In this document: positions 24,801 to 36,800 of the stretch, one piece after another
How the letters are laid out: each line of letters starts with the position of its first letter
Numbering within the stretch: position 1 is the first letter of the stretch
Source: Setophaga petechia
Lineage: Eukaryota > Chordata > Aves > Passeriformes > Parulidae
Direction: 5' to 3'
DNA: 64,000 bases
Assembly: GCA_024362935.1 (NCBI GenBank)
Contig: JANCRA010000122.1
Location: 519,501 to 583,500, forward strand
The notes under the pieces: generated by a model
Seen by the model: the letters and a program-made list of their open reading frames with translations, nothing else
Told to the model about the DNA's origin: nothing
The model's database searches: none
Position numbers and translations under genes: made by a program

Positions 24801-27800
24801 TATGTAAACTGTGCCTCATCCAAGCCCAGCCTTTGGCTGCTCTGCACACCCACAGGAAAGGAGGCACAGGGCCCTGGGCTGGGCTGGCCAGGACATGGGC
24901 AGCAGGAGAGCTGGGGAGCAAAGCCAGGCAGCAAATCCATCCCTGGCCCATCCCTCAGGCTCTGAGCAGGGACCAGGGCACACAGGGGGCTTCACACACA
25001 GCCTGGAGGGTGCAGGGAGCTCAGTGACCCAGCCAGGAGAACCCCTCAGTGCTCCCCAGCCAGCAGAACCCCTCAGTGCTCTCCAACCAGCAGAACCCCT
25101 CAGTGCTCCCCAGCCAGGAGAACCCCTCAGTGCTCCCCAGCCAGGAGAACCCCTCAGTGCTCCCCAGCCAGGAGAACCCTCCATGTTCCCCAGCCAGCAG
25201 AACCCTCCATGCTCCCCAGCCAGCAGAACCCCTCAGTGCTCCCCAGCCAGCAGAACCCCTCAGTGCTCCCCAGCCAGCAGAACCCCTCAGTGCTCCCCAG
25301 CCAGCAGCACCCTCCATCCTCCCCAGCCAGCAGAACCCTCCATTCTCCCCAGCCAGCAGAACCCTCCATTCTCCCCAGCCAGCAGAACCCTCCACGCTCC
25401 CCATCCAGCAGAACCCCTCAGTGCTCCCCAGCCAGCAGAACCCCCTCAGTGCTCCCCAGCCAGCAGAACCCCCTCAGTGCTCCCCAGCCAGCAGAACCCT
25501 CCATCCTCCCCAGCCAGCAGAACCCTCCATGCTCCCCAGCCAGCAGAACCCCTTGGTGCTCCTCAGCCAGCAGAACCCTCCATGCTCCTTGAACCCTCCA
25601 TGCTCCCCAGCCAGCCCTGCAGGGCTGCAGCCCAGGCCCAGCTCCACTGCCAGACTGGGCTCACAGAGCAGTAACTGCTGCTCATAAAAACCCCCAGCAG
25701 CTCCTGCATGCCATAAACCATCCCACTGCAGCAGCACTGGCAGCTCACAGCTCTGTTTGCAAAGGCTCTGCACTCTTCAGCTAAGGCAAGTCCCTGCTTT
25801 GCAGTGGCACAAGGGGCAGTGCTGCCAAGAAATCTGAATTTACACCCCAGCAATAGGGAAATATTTGCTGCTCCCTGCCAGCACAGCAGAGCTGTGCCCT
25901 GCCTGGGCACCTCACACAGGCTGGGGTACTGAAGGGGGTCAGCAGCTGAGAAATCCCATTTCAACATGATTACCTAAATATTTTAAATACCCCTGCCTAA
26001 CACAGGGGTTTTGCAGGGACACTGAATGGGGCCAGCACCAGATAAATCCCATTTCAACATGATCAATTCCTTACATAAATATTTTAAATATAGGGCTACA
26101 CCTCACACAGGCAGGGTTCTGCAGGAGTACTGAATGGGGTCAGCAGCTGATAAATCCCATTTCAACATGATCAATTCCTTATTTAAATATTTAAAATACA
26201 GGCTACACCTCCCACAGGCAGGGGCACTGAAGGGGGTCAGCAGCTGAGAAACCCCATTCCACCATGATCAATTCCTTATTTAAATATTTTACATACAGGG
26301 CACACCTCCCACAGGCAGGGTTCTGCAGGGGTACTGAAGGGGGTCAGCAGCAGATAAATCCCATTCCACCATGATCAATTCCTCACCTGAATATTTCAAG
26401 TACAGACATGTGATCAGCCTCCCAGACACTCCAGTTATTTTCCTGTGGGCAATCCTGTCTCCTTTCCTGGTGCTGCCAGCAGCAGCCCCAGCTCCTGCAC
26501 CATTCCCTCCATCCCCTGCCCAGTGCACAGGAGCAGTCCCAGGGAGGGTTTCCCTTCTCAGGCATCACCGGGTGCTGGGCTCTTCACTTTCACTCCCTTC
26601 TCTCCCTCCATTCTCAGCTGCTTAAGCAGCCCCTCTGATCCCTGTAATTGAGCCTCTTCCCAGATTACCCTCAGCTTTAACCCCTTCCCTGCCCAAGGGG
26701 GTGTTAGGGTAGAGCTGTCTCAGTTTTCCTTTCATTTTTTCACCAGCATCTCAATTTTATCTGCACTGAATTGCAAGAACTCTGTACTTGTTCAGGGAAA
26801 TCTTCATCAAGACAGATCGAGCCCACAGCTCTGTCATCTCCTACCCTCTCCCCCAGTACAATCTTCATTTGAGAACTGCATGAAATGACTGAATGTTGCT
26901 TAACTGCAGGATTTTGCAGAGGAAACAACAGCTGAAGTGGTTTCTACTCCCGCAGCACACAAATTTATGTAGCTACACAACAATAAAGCAAAGTCTTAAA
27001 TTTAATCAGAACAAATACTTCAAGCAATGGCAAGCTAATAAATTATTTAGAAAGGGGCTCAATAAGACCTAGAAGGAAATATCCACCAGCTGTGCAGCCT
27101 GGGAGCTTCCAGAAACAAGGAATTTTCATGTTTTACCCCTCGTGCAGTTTTCTTTCAGAAAAGCAGTTTGTATGGAGCAAAAAGGGGATGTTTGAACAGA
27201 AGGACTGGCTGGCAGCAGTGCCACAGGACTGGTCATCAGTGCCACCACCCATGCCAGCAATCAGCACCCCTTGTGCATTCCCACCAAGGTGCTGATGGCA
27301 GCAGCTCCAGCCCAGGAACAGCAGCTGTTTCAGAAGATTGTTATGGTTTGCTCTTTTCTCCAGACTGCCTGGTTTTCCCCAAATTGCCTTCCTTCCATCC
27401 ACTCCTCAACCATTCCAAGCCCCCAAGAAACAGACCAAACTGGATGTATTAGTATTTATATGAAAGCTCTAGGAAATTCAATAATGCTGCTATTGTTTTA
27501 TTGCAGATGGCACACCAACTTCTCTTTATTACTGCAGAAAGCTCCAGAGCCCTGTGGAGTGCAATAAAGCAGGACGTGTCTGGCTTTGCAATGTGGCAGG
27601 GCTGTGCCTTCCTGCAGGAGCCAGGGCAGCAGCCCAGCTCTGGGATTGCCTCCACCAGGCCCACGCAGGGAGCCTGCTGCTCCTGAGCTGCCCTCCTCAC
27701 ACAAACAACACACACAACATGGCTTGTTTGCACCTTTGCTCCATGGTGCTTTTTCTCCTGTCTGATTCCAGGCGCTTTTTGAATTTTCTGCTAAATTCTG

Positions 27801-30800
27801 GGGCTGCTGAGATTTGAAAATTGTCAGTGTGCCACGAGGTAAAACACAAAAAGGAAATTCTCTTAACTGTACACGAATATCTGCCATAGAAGCTCCAAGA
27901 CATAAATACCCTTGGAAACCCTTGAGCAAAAAGGCCCAGGCTGGGTGGAGCAGAGGCCCCAGCCCTGGAGCAGACAGAGCCCAGGCTCCCAGGCAGGGCA
28001 GCCCCAGGAGCAGCCACACTCACCCTGGGCTGCCAGTTCTCATACTGCTTCTGCAGGTTGGCCCCGATGGTCTCCAGAGCCTTCTGAGGCCCCATGGACA
28101 GAGGATCTGCAACAGAACACACAGCAGCAGGTTCACCCAGTGCATCCCTCAGGGTTCCTTTCATCATCAAACTCACTAACACCTTGTTCCTCCTGGAATT
28201 CACTCCCAAAAATTATCCCAAATATTCTTCAGCCCAACAAAAATCCAGTTCCTTTACAGACTGTCAAATGTGCTGAACACAATTTTGTTTTCAAAGACAG
28301 GAGAGGCACTGCATTTGTTTCTTTTAATAATGAAATAAGGTTTCTATTGTAAATAATGACAAGAACTCAAATTGGTTAAATATTTGATGACAAACACTTT
28401 CTGTTGATGAATGCAAAATCCTGCTTCATTTACTTCCTCTGCTTCCTTTGCAGAGATTGTGTGCCATTTGTAATATTTAAGAAGTTAATTTTATTGCTAG
28501 ATAATTACCACAATCCATACATAGCAGTGCAATTCCAGGCTGTGTGCTTTATTCAAACACCATGGACATATAATTAAACAATTAACAAGTTTTCTTCAAA
28601 AAAAACACCCTACAAGCTAATATTTTCCTATTTAATATCAATTATTTTAAAAGCACTAAACCAGATCAGTGAAGGGTTTTTTTCCCAGTTTTTGCAAATA
28701 TCCTTTTGTTAGAAACAAAACATAATAAAGCAGGATGAAGGCAGGATTTTGAGTTATTTGTCTTTACTGAATAAAAGCTGCACGTGGAAGGTGCAGCAGG
28801 AGCTGCAGTGGCTCTGCTCAGAGGCCATTTGTCCCCAGGGGTGCCCAGCTGTGACCCCAGCTCAGGTGAGAACAGCATCAACAGCACCCCAGAGAGTCCC
28901 CAGACCCTGCACATGTGGCACAGACATTTCAGCACCCCCACTCCCTGCTCCTCAGACTGATGGCACAAAAAAAATCAGATATTTCCCCAATTCCCTTTTT
29001 CAGAAATTTCAAGTTGGCTGGAAGTGGAAGGAGCACTTGTGTACATAAACAAACTGAAAATTTAATTACAAAACTGCATTCAAAATTCTCTTTGCTAATG
29101 ATAGGCACTAATGACTTTATTTAAATGCTCTGCAATGCTCCTCTGCTCGTGTGTCAATGAGGCACCAGGGCTGTGCTCTGCTCTCAGGCACCTGCTTGTG
29201 CCTGCTCAGGGCTTCCAGCAGCATTTCAGGTTAAAAACCTGAGGTGCTGTGATTCACAGGGCAGGTAAGAAAGGGCAGAAAACCTGCTGGAAGTTTGTAA
29301 AGAGCTTCTGTTTGTGCAGTGATCACTTTGCCCCTGGGGCTGCCAGAGCCCTGAGCTGAGGATTACAGGGACGTGCTGGAGGCTGAGCACTCCCAGCTCC
29401 TACAGAAAAACCAAACCTGAGGAAGCTTCTCTAACAAGATATTTCCTTCTAATATTACTTCAGAATTGTCTCATCTTGATAATTAGACTTTTTTCTCCAA
29501 AACCAAGGGAACTTTTAATTTCTTCACAAAAAAACCTAGGAATTGAGTGCAATGCTGCATGAAAGTAGCAAACCCAGGTGTTGGAACTGCTGGCAAGAAC
29601 AGCAACAATTGTCCTTGGGAACAATTCCAGGTCTTCTGAATGATTCCAATTAAAACAGGCCCAGAGCAGCCACCTCAAAACACAGCAAGGTGTTCCACAG
29701 AGAAGGGGCATTGAAAGCTCTGCAGGTTCCAGCACTCAGAGATTTCCTTCAGGTATTTATAAATCTAAAACAATTACAAGCAGCTCATTAACAGCTGCTT
29801 TTCTCCGTGGTGTCTCATTTCAGAGCACAGCAGGAGAGATGACCCAAGGCAGCAGGAGGAGCTGGGCTCTTCATTAACCCGGAGGAAAATCAGATCCCAC
29901 ATTTCCCTGTGCTCAGCCAGTCCCAGGCCCTGGCAATGCACAGCTCTGGGCTGGATTCTGTGTCTGTGGGACCTGGGGCTCTGGGCACTCACCAATCCAG
30001 CACTCCAGCCGGGCACAGGGAGTCGTTTTCACCACGTCTGGGGGGTCCACGCCCACGTTGAGGCACAGAACTAAGGCAACACTGACAGTCTTCATCTGCA
30101 GAGACAGAGCACAGCCTTAGAGAGAGCAGCAGAACCCGGGGCTCCAAACCTCACCCTCCCAGAGCTTCTGCAGGGCTTCAACCAACCTCTCCTACCTGCT
30201 CCTGCTCATGGACTATTTAAAGCAAGGCCTGACTGATGAGATTTTTCATCTTTTTTATTAGAACAGTACTTAGACTCCATGTTACTATTTTTGTTGTTAT
30301 TTCCAGAGCCCATTCTTCTCTTTCTGAGCGTGGAAATGGATCCCAGTGAACTTCTGCTACTCATCTTAAATTAGCCATTGTCCACATTATTAAAACATGA
30401 GGCAATGCTATTCAGGGCCCCTGACCAATATTATAATGCAGTGTGTGATCTCTAATATTGAAACTAAAAGAATTACAATGGAAAAACCCCAAGTGACAAA
30501 CAAAACTGTAAAAAAATTAAACAAACACACACCAAAACAAAGATACTTAGTGCATTTTTGATTTTGTTTTCTTCACGTGTTGGGTTTTCTGGGAGAGCCC
30601 TGTAAGGAGGAATCCTGGCTCCAGCTGCTGCTCCACGTGGGCTTATCCCACCCAGGCACCTCAAATGTACCAACCCAAACCTGGGACCCAAAACCTGCAT
30701 TAAACCAATGGCAAACCACCTTGGCCAGCTAAAAATGCTGCCTGGGAATTATCACTGCACATCTTTATGGCTTTTTCCTAGATTCCCTCATGCCAACACC

Positions 30801-33800
30801 CAAACCAGAGGAGGAAAACAGAAGCAGTGATGAGGCTCTCAGTGATTCCAGGCATTCAGAAATTCACCCACATCCCCACCTCCTCAGGGTGCTCCGTGCA
30901 ATCCACAACAGCAGGGGAAAAAAAACCCCAAATTTCACACTTAGGGAAAACCCCAGAGCCACATAAATGTGTAATTTATCCAGAAACTGGAGCAGCCAGA
31001 CACCACTGACAGGCTCCACACCAGGACAGAAATCCTGCAGCGCTTCCTCACTCCCATGGCCAGGATGGGAACGTGGAATAAAAATCCAGCAAGAACTGTG
31101 GTTCATGGCTTCATGGCTTCATCCCAAGCCCTGCTCTGCCTAACAAACCCTGCAGTCCTGTAGGAGCTCCTGGTGCCAGGAATCACCCAGCACTCTGCAG
31201 CACAGGGTTGGAAACAGGAGTTCCCTGCTCAGGATGTGCCCATGGATGGGGTGGAAGCCCAGAGCAGCAGCTCAGCACTCAGGACATGGAAACAGGAGCC
31301 TGGGCAGGAGTTCCCTGCTCAGGATGTGCCCATGGATGGGGTGGAAGCCCAGAGTAGCAGCTCAGCACTCAGGACAGGTGCCTCAGAGCACTTTGTCACC
31401 GTTAGGGACATCCCAGAAAAAGCAGAACCAGGGGCAGCTGCAAGGTGCAGCCCAGCCCTGCAGACCCTGACTGCCCTGAGCAGCTCAGAGTGCCCTGGAG
31501 CACCCCAAACCACCAGCCCAAACCCCCTGGGCACTGCACAGCCCCTGCCCTGCCAGCCCAGGCACTGCCAGCTGCCCAGGGAAGCCAGGGAGCTGCAGGG
31601 TGGCAGGGCATGAACACTGCCAGAGCCATCCACACTGCCACACACACACTCAGCACCCCGGGGAAACACAGAAAACTACACACAAAATGACTTATTGGAC
31701 CTGGAAACACATAAATCACTCTTGCAAGAGAAAGTATCCTGCCAAGCAATCTTCTCCATCTCATTTATTTATTGTTTCCCATTTGCACTCTAATACTGAC
31801 TTATTTTTCAGTGTTCTGCTGGTAACGTCTGATTGGTGGCTGATGCTGAACAGGCTGGCATTTATTTTCCATTCCCAGGTTCAGGCTTTTAAATAAGTGT
31901 TTCTCCTGGAAAACTGGCAGCAAAGCCATGAGAGGCACAGGAACTGATCCCACAGACAAATGGGGTGATTTCCCCTCTGCCCCCTCCCCTGAAGGATGGA
32001 GAGCCCTGCACTGCTCAGCGTGTGCTGTGCCAGCAGGGGCAGGCCCTGAGAGCCACAGCTCTGCCCCTCAGCATCCCCACAGGAGCAGAGCCACAGCTCA
32101 TCCCTCCCTCTGCCCCTCAGCATCCCCACAGGAGCACAGCCACAGCTCATCCCTCTGCCCCTCAGCATCCCCACAGGAGCAGAGCCACAGCTCATCCATC
32201 CCTCTGCCCCTCAGCATCCCCACAGGAGCAGAGCCACAGCTCATCCCTCCCTCTGCCCCTCAGCATCCCCACAGGAGCAGAGCCACAGCTCATCCATCCC
32301 TCTGCCCCTCAGCATCCCCACAGGAGCAGCCTCCCTCACCATCCCTCTGCCCCTCAGCATCCCCACAGGAGCAGCCTCCCTCACCATCCCCTCCAGCCCT
32401 GCCCTCTGGCACTGGGGAGCCATTCCCTCTGTCCTGGCACTCCATCCCTTGGAAATTGTCCCTCCCTGCATTTCTTGTCAGCTCCTTCAGGCCCTGCAAG
32501 GCCTCAGTGAGCTCAGCCCAAAGCTCCTCCTGCCCAGGTGAGCAGTGCCAGCTGTGCCAGCCTGAGGCCACACTGAGCTCAGCCCAAAGCTCCTCCTGCC
32601 CAGGTGAGCAGTGCCAGCTGTGCCAGCCTCTCTGAGGGCACTCTGAGCTCAGCCCAAAGCTCCTCCTGCCCAGGTGAGCAGTGCCAGCTGTGCCAGCCTT
32701 TTCTCCCAGCAGAGCTGCTCCATCCCTGGCATCATCCTGGAGCCCAGGTGAACAATGCCAGCTGTGTCAGCCTCTCCTCTGTCCCTGGCATCATCCTGCA
32801 GCCCAGGTGAACAATGCCAGCTGTGTCAGCCTCTCCTCTGTCCCTGGCATCATCCTGCAGCCCAGGTGAACAATGCCAGCTGTGCCAGCCTCTCCTCCAT
32901 CCCTGGCATCATCCTGGAGCCTCCCCTGGGCTCTGCAGCAGCTCCAGCTCCTGCCTGAGCTGGGGCAGGTGGGGTCTCACCTTTGGTCTCACAATCCCTG
33001 GCCCTGCTGCCCACGCTGGGCTCAGCCCAGGCTCTGCAGGGCTTTGGGAGGACAATGCAGGTGACTGATCAAAAAAACCCCAATAATGCTTTTCCCATTT
33101 CTAAACTCTCTTGGAACACACCAGAAACTTCACTGCACATTTAAAAGTTCCTAATGCAAGCAGCACGAGGACATTCTCATCTGTCATTAAGACAGTGGAA
33201 ATTTTCCTTGCCCCGTTTCAGGACTGTATCCATCAGAATACATTTCCATGGATTTTTGTTAGAATTAAAAAATGAAGCAGGAGAACATTTGGCGAGTTTG
33301 TAAGAAAACCAATATCCAAAGTGCCTTGTCAGCAAAGGCTCCAGATCAAACCACAGCAGCTCTTACTGAGGGCTCTGCACTTTGGTGTCATTTGTATGTT
33401 AAAAAATGGGCTACAACTCCCCAGCTTGTACTGCATCCCATTGCCAGTGATTTAATAACACTGGGGCACAACCTGCAATCCTGAAATGGCCAAATCCACC
33501 TGGGGAAATGCTCTTCCTGAGGAGTGATGGCAGAGAATTCATCCCAAAGCCATCAGAAATGGGGCTGGGGGAGCAGAGGGGGTTCTGTGTCTGCTCAGGG
33601 AGAAGCAGCTTGTTAAAGCATTTGACACTAAAATTTACATCTCATGCTAAAGAGCTTCTAAAATATTCCTAATTCACCTCTTATTTCATTTAGAGGCCAA
33701 ACAGATCTGCAGGTGAGTACAGTGCAATATCTGCAGGTATTTTCAGCTGGGGAAAAAGCCATTATGTTCTTCTGGGTTTGATTGAAAAGGTGAAGTTTTA

Positions 33801-36800
33801 TCATCCCAGGGAGCCCACCTGATCCCCTGGAGCATCCCTGGGAGTGACTGCAGCCAGGCTGAAACCAAGACACCCATTTATTGCAGTTTCCAGGTTTGGA
33901 AGTCAGAGCCACAGAACTGCTTTATATTCTAGTTATTCTTTATATTCCAGTTCAAGTAATAGCAAGAAGAAGTCAGTCCATTGATGAGAAATTCTGCATT
34001 TTGTGGCACATCTCAGACTGGACGTTTTAGACCCCATTAATATTTGATTTTTACACTGCAATTTGCAAGCTGAAAACTTTGTGCTTAAACATTACCCAGA
34101 TGAACACTCAAGTGTTAGAAACCTGCCTGGGTTCATGCCAGTGAGTTCAAATTGCTTCTGGGAGTTAATACAAACACAAGATTAAGTCAGCATTGAACAT
34201 GAAATATATGCAACTGCATTATTTTACAGAGTTGAGGATGAACTTATCAGCATTAAACACAGATCCTGGGACAAATTTCCAAATTCCAGATCCTCGTGTG
34301 AGCCTCATTTGAAAACCCTCCCTGGCCAGGAGGCTCAGTGTCCTGCTTGTGCAGGAAATTCATTCCCTCCTTGAAGCCTTTTTTTTTTCCACATTTTTCT
34401 TCACCCACATTTACAGATTTAACAGAAATCTCTTCCCCACCAGTGAGGTGTTCTCAGGTAGCTCCTGACTGTGGGCTCCTCTGGAGACCTGCCATGAAAT
34501 GTTCATCCAGGAGGTCCCAGGAGAGAGCAGGAACAGCAACACTGAACAGGAGGAAACATTGTTCTGCCTGGAGCTCAGCTCACTCTGCAACACCAGAGGT
34601 TCCTGTCTGCTCTTTGCCAACCTTCCCTTCCTTTGGGCTCCCAGCTGAGAGGTGACAAGTGGTGACATCTGTCCTGCATCATCCCCTGGGCTCTGGCACC
34701 ACCTTCCACTGAGGAACAGTGGAAATCAGCTGGAAATCAGCCTGAAAGCAGAAAGGGCTGAAGGTTCTGAAATCAGCCTGAAATCAGTCTGAAATCAGTC
34801 TGAAAGCAGAAAGGGCTGAAGGTTCTGAAATCAGCCTGAAATCAGTCTGAAAGCAGAAAGGGCTGAAGGTTCTGAAATCAGCCTGAAATCAGAAAAGGCT
34901 GAGGCTTTTGAAATCAGTTTCTGAAATCAAAAAGGGCTGAAAGTTCTGAAATCAGCCTGAAATCAGAAAAGGCTGAAGGTTCTGAAATCAGCCTGAAATC
35001 AGCCTGAAATCAGAAAAGGCTGAAGGTTCTGAAATCAGTTTCTGAAATCAGAAAGGGCTGAAGGTTCTGAAATCAATTTCTGAAATCAGTTTCTGAAATT
35101 AGAAAGGGCTGAAAGTTCTGAAATCTGTTTCTGAAATCAGAAAAAGGGCTGAAAGTTCTGAAATCAGTTTCTGAAATCAGAAAAGGCTGAGGGGTCTGAA
35201 ATCAGTTTCTGAAATCAGCCTGAAATCAGAAAAGGCTGAAGGTCCTGAAATCAGTTTCTGAAATCAGCCTGAAATCAGTTTCTGAAATCAGAAAGGGCTG
35301 ATGGTATTGAACACACACACCAAGCCCTGACCTTGCACTCCTCACAGCTGCACAGAACCAGTGCCAGGCCCCTGAAGGAATATTTCCCTCCCTATCCCAC
35401 CTGGACATGACTCTCCTCCAGCCAGGGGAACAGAGCTCCCTGCTGCCCCTTCAGCTCCTGCACCACTGGCAAGGTAAAGCATCTTAAAAGAAGAGCTTGC
35501 AGTTTCAAGGAATTTTTTTTAATGTAAAGTTTAAGATAAATAAATTGTTAAGGAAAAAAAAAATAATCTCCGTGTGCTTCTCCACAGCAAGAGAAGCAGC
35601 AGAATGCAAAGAACTCCTTCAAGTTGGCATTAATAATTCAACAGCCCTGCAGGTTGTCTCCTGGTTGTCTCCAGCCATCTGCAGCCCAGGGTGGGTTCCT
35701 GTGTGCCAGCCTGCTGCACATTCCTTGAGCAGCTCCTCCTGAGGTTTGCTTTCCTTCTCTCACCTCAGCACTGCCACTCTGAATGCCCTGCAGGGCTTCA
35801 CTGTGCCCAGCTCCTGCCCACAGCTCCAGCTCCTCACAGAGGCACAAAGAGTGCCCTGAAGCACCTCCCAGGCTGGTGGCTGAGCTCTGCTGGCACTCAC
35901 TGCCCAGGCACTGCCCAGTGCAGCTCCTGTGTGACAGCAGTGACATCCAGGGGCACCCAGAGAGCCAAGGTCACCCACTGTGCTCCAGGTTCAAACTCAG
36001 CCTGCAGCAGGCTGCTCCTGCCTGTCACAGCACAGCAGCCAATGCTGCTTTCCAACCACTCTGGCTTGCTTAGAGCCAATGAGGGCTTTCCTTCCCTGCC
36101 AGCCACCTCTTAAAAATAATGAAAATCATAGAAAGCCAACGTTTTGCTCCAATGGTCTTTGCTTTCTCCACACAACCTGCAAAGAACCAACAAGAGCAGT
36201 GTCCCAGGTGTCACTCCCCATTTACCTGTGTCAGGGTTTCCTCATCTCTGCCTTGCATTCCTGCAGGCTTCCCCTCCTGGCAGCACAGCACTCCCACCCC
36301 TGGCTGGCACTGCCTTCAGGAGGTGCCCATCTTCCCTGGCACGACTGAGGCTGCTCCAGATCTTCCCTGAATGTTCCTCCAACCACTCCTGGACAGCCCC
36401 TCAGATGTGCCACAGCCACTGCCTGGGGATGCACGGGGGCTTTGATAGGAGCAACCCCTGAGCACTGCCAAGGGGGCACAGAGCTGGCTGTGCCAGGGAC
36501 AGGAGAGGGCACAGAGCTGGCTGTGCCACAGCCAAGGGGGCACAGAGCTGGCTGTGCCAGGGACAGGGCACAGAGCTGGCTGTGCCAGGGACAGGGCACA
36601 GAGCTGGCTGTGCCATGGACAGGAGAGGGCACAGAGCTGGCTGTGCATGGACAGGAGAGGGCACAAGGCTGGCTGTGCATGGACAGGACAGGGCACAGAG
36701 CTGGCTGTGCCACAGGCAGGAGGGCACAGAGCTGGCTGTGCCAGGGACAGGACAGGGCACAGAGCTGGCTGCAGCAAACCCAGCACAGCAGCCCAGGGCT

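Larger units (their letters stand above)
11598..28023 (-). other. RPTOR intron 3
   Basis: A 16.4 kb intron, the largest here. It carries a probable solo LTR (11779-12056), the long inverted repeat (13799-13905), and tandem arrays at 14033-14908, 18664-19505, 20066-20134, 21973-22260, 22608-22691, 25020-25615 and 25905-26405. The stretches 12060-13790, 14910-18660, 19510-21960, 22700-25010 and 26410-28020 contain nothing I recognise. Confidence 0.85.
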
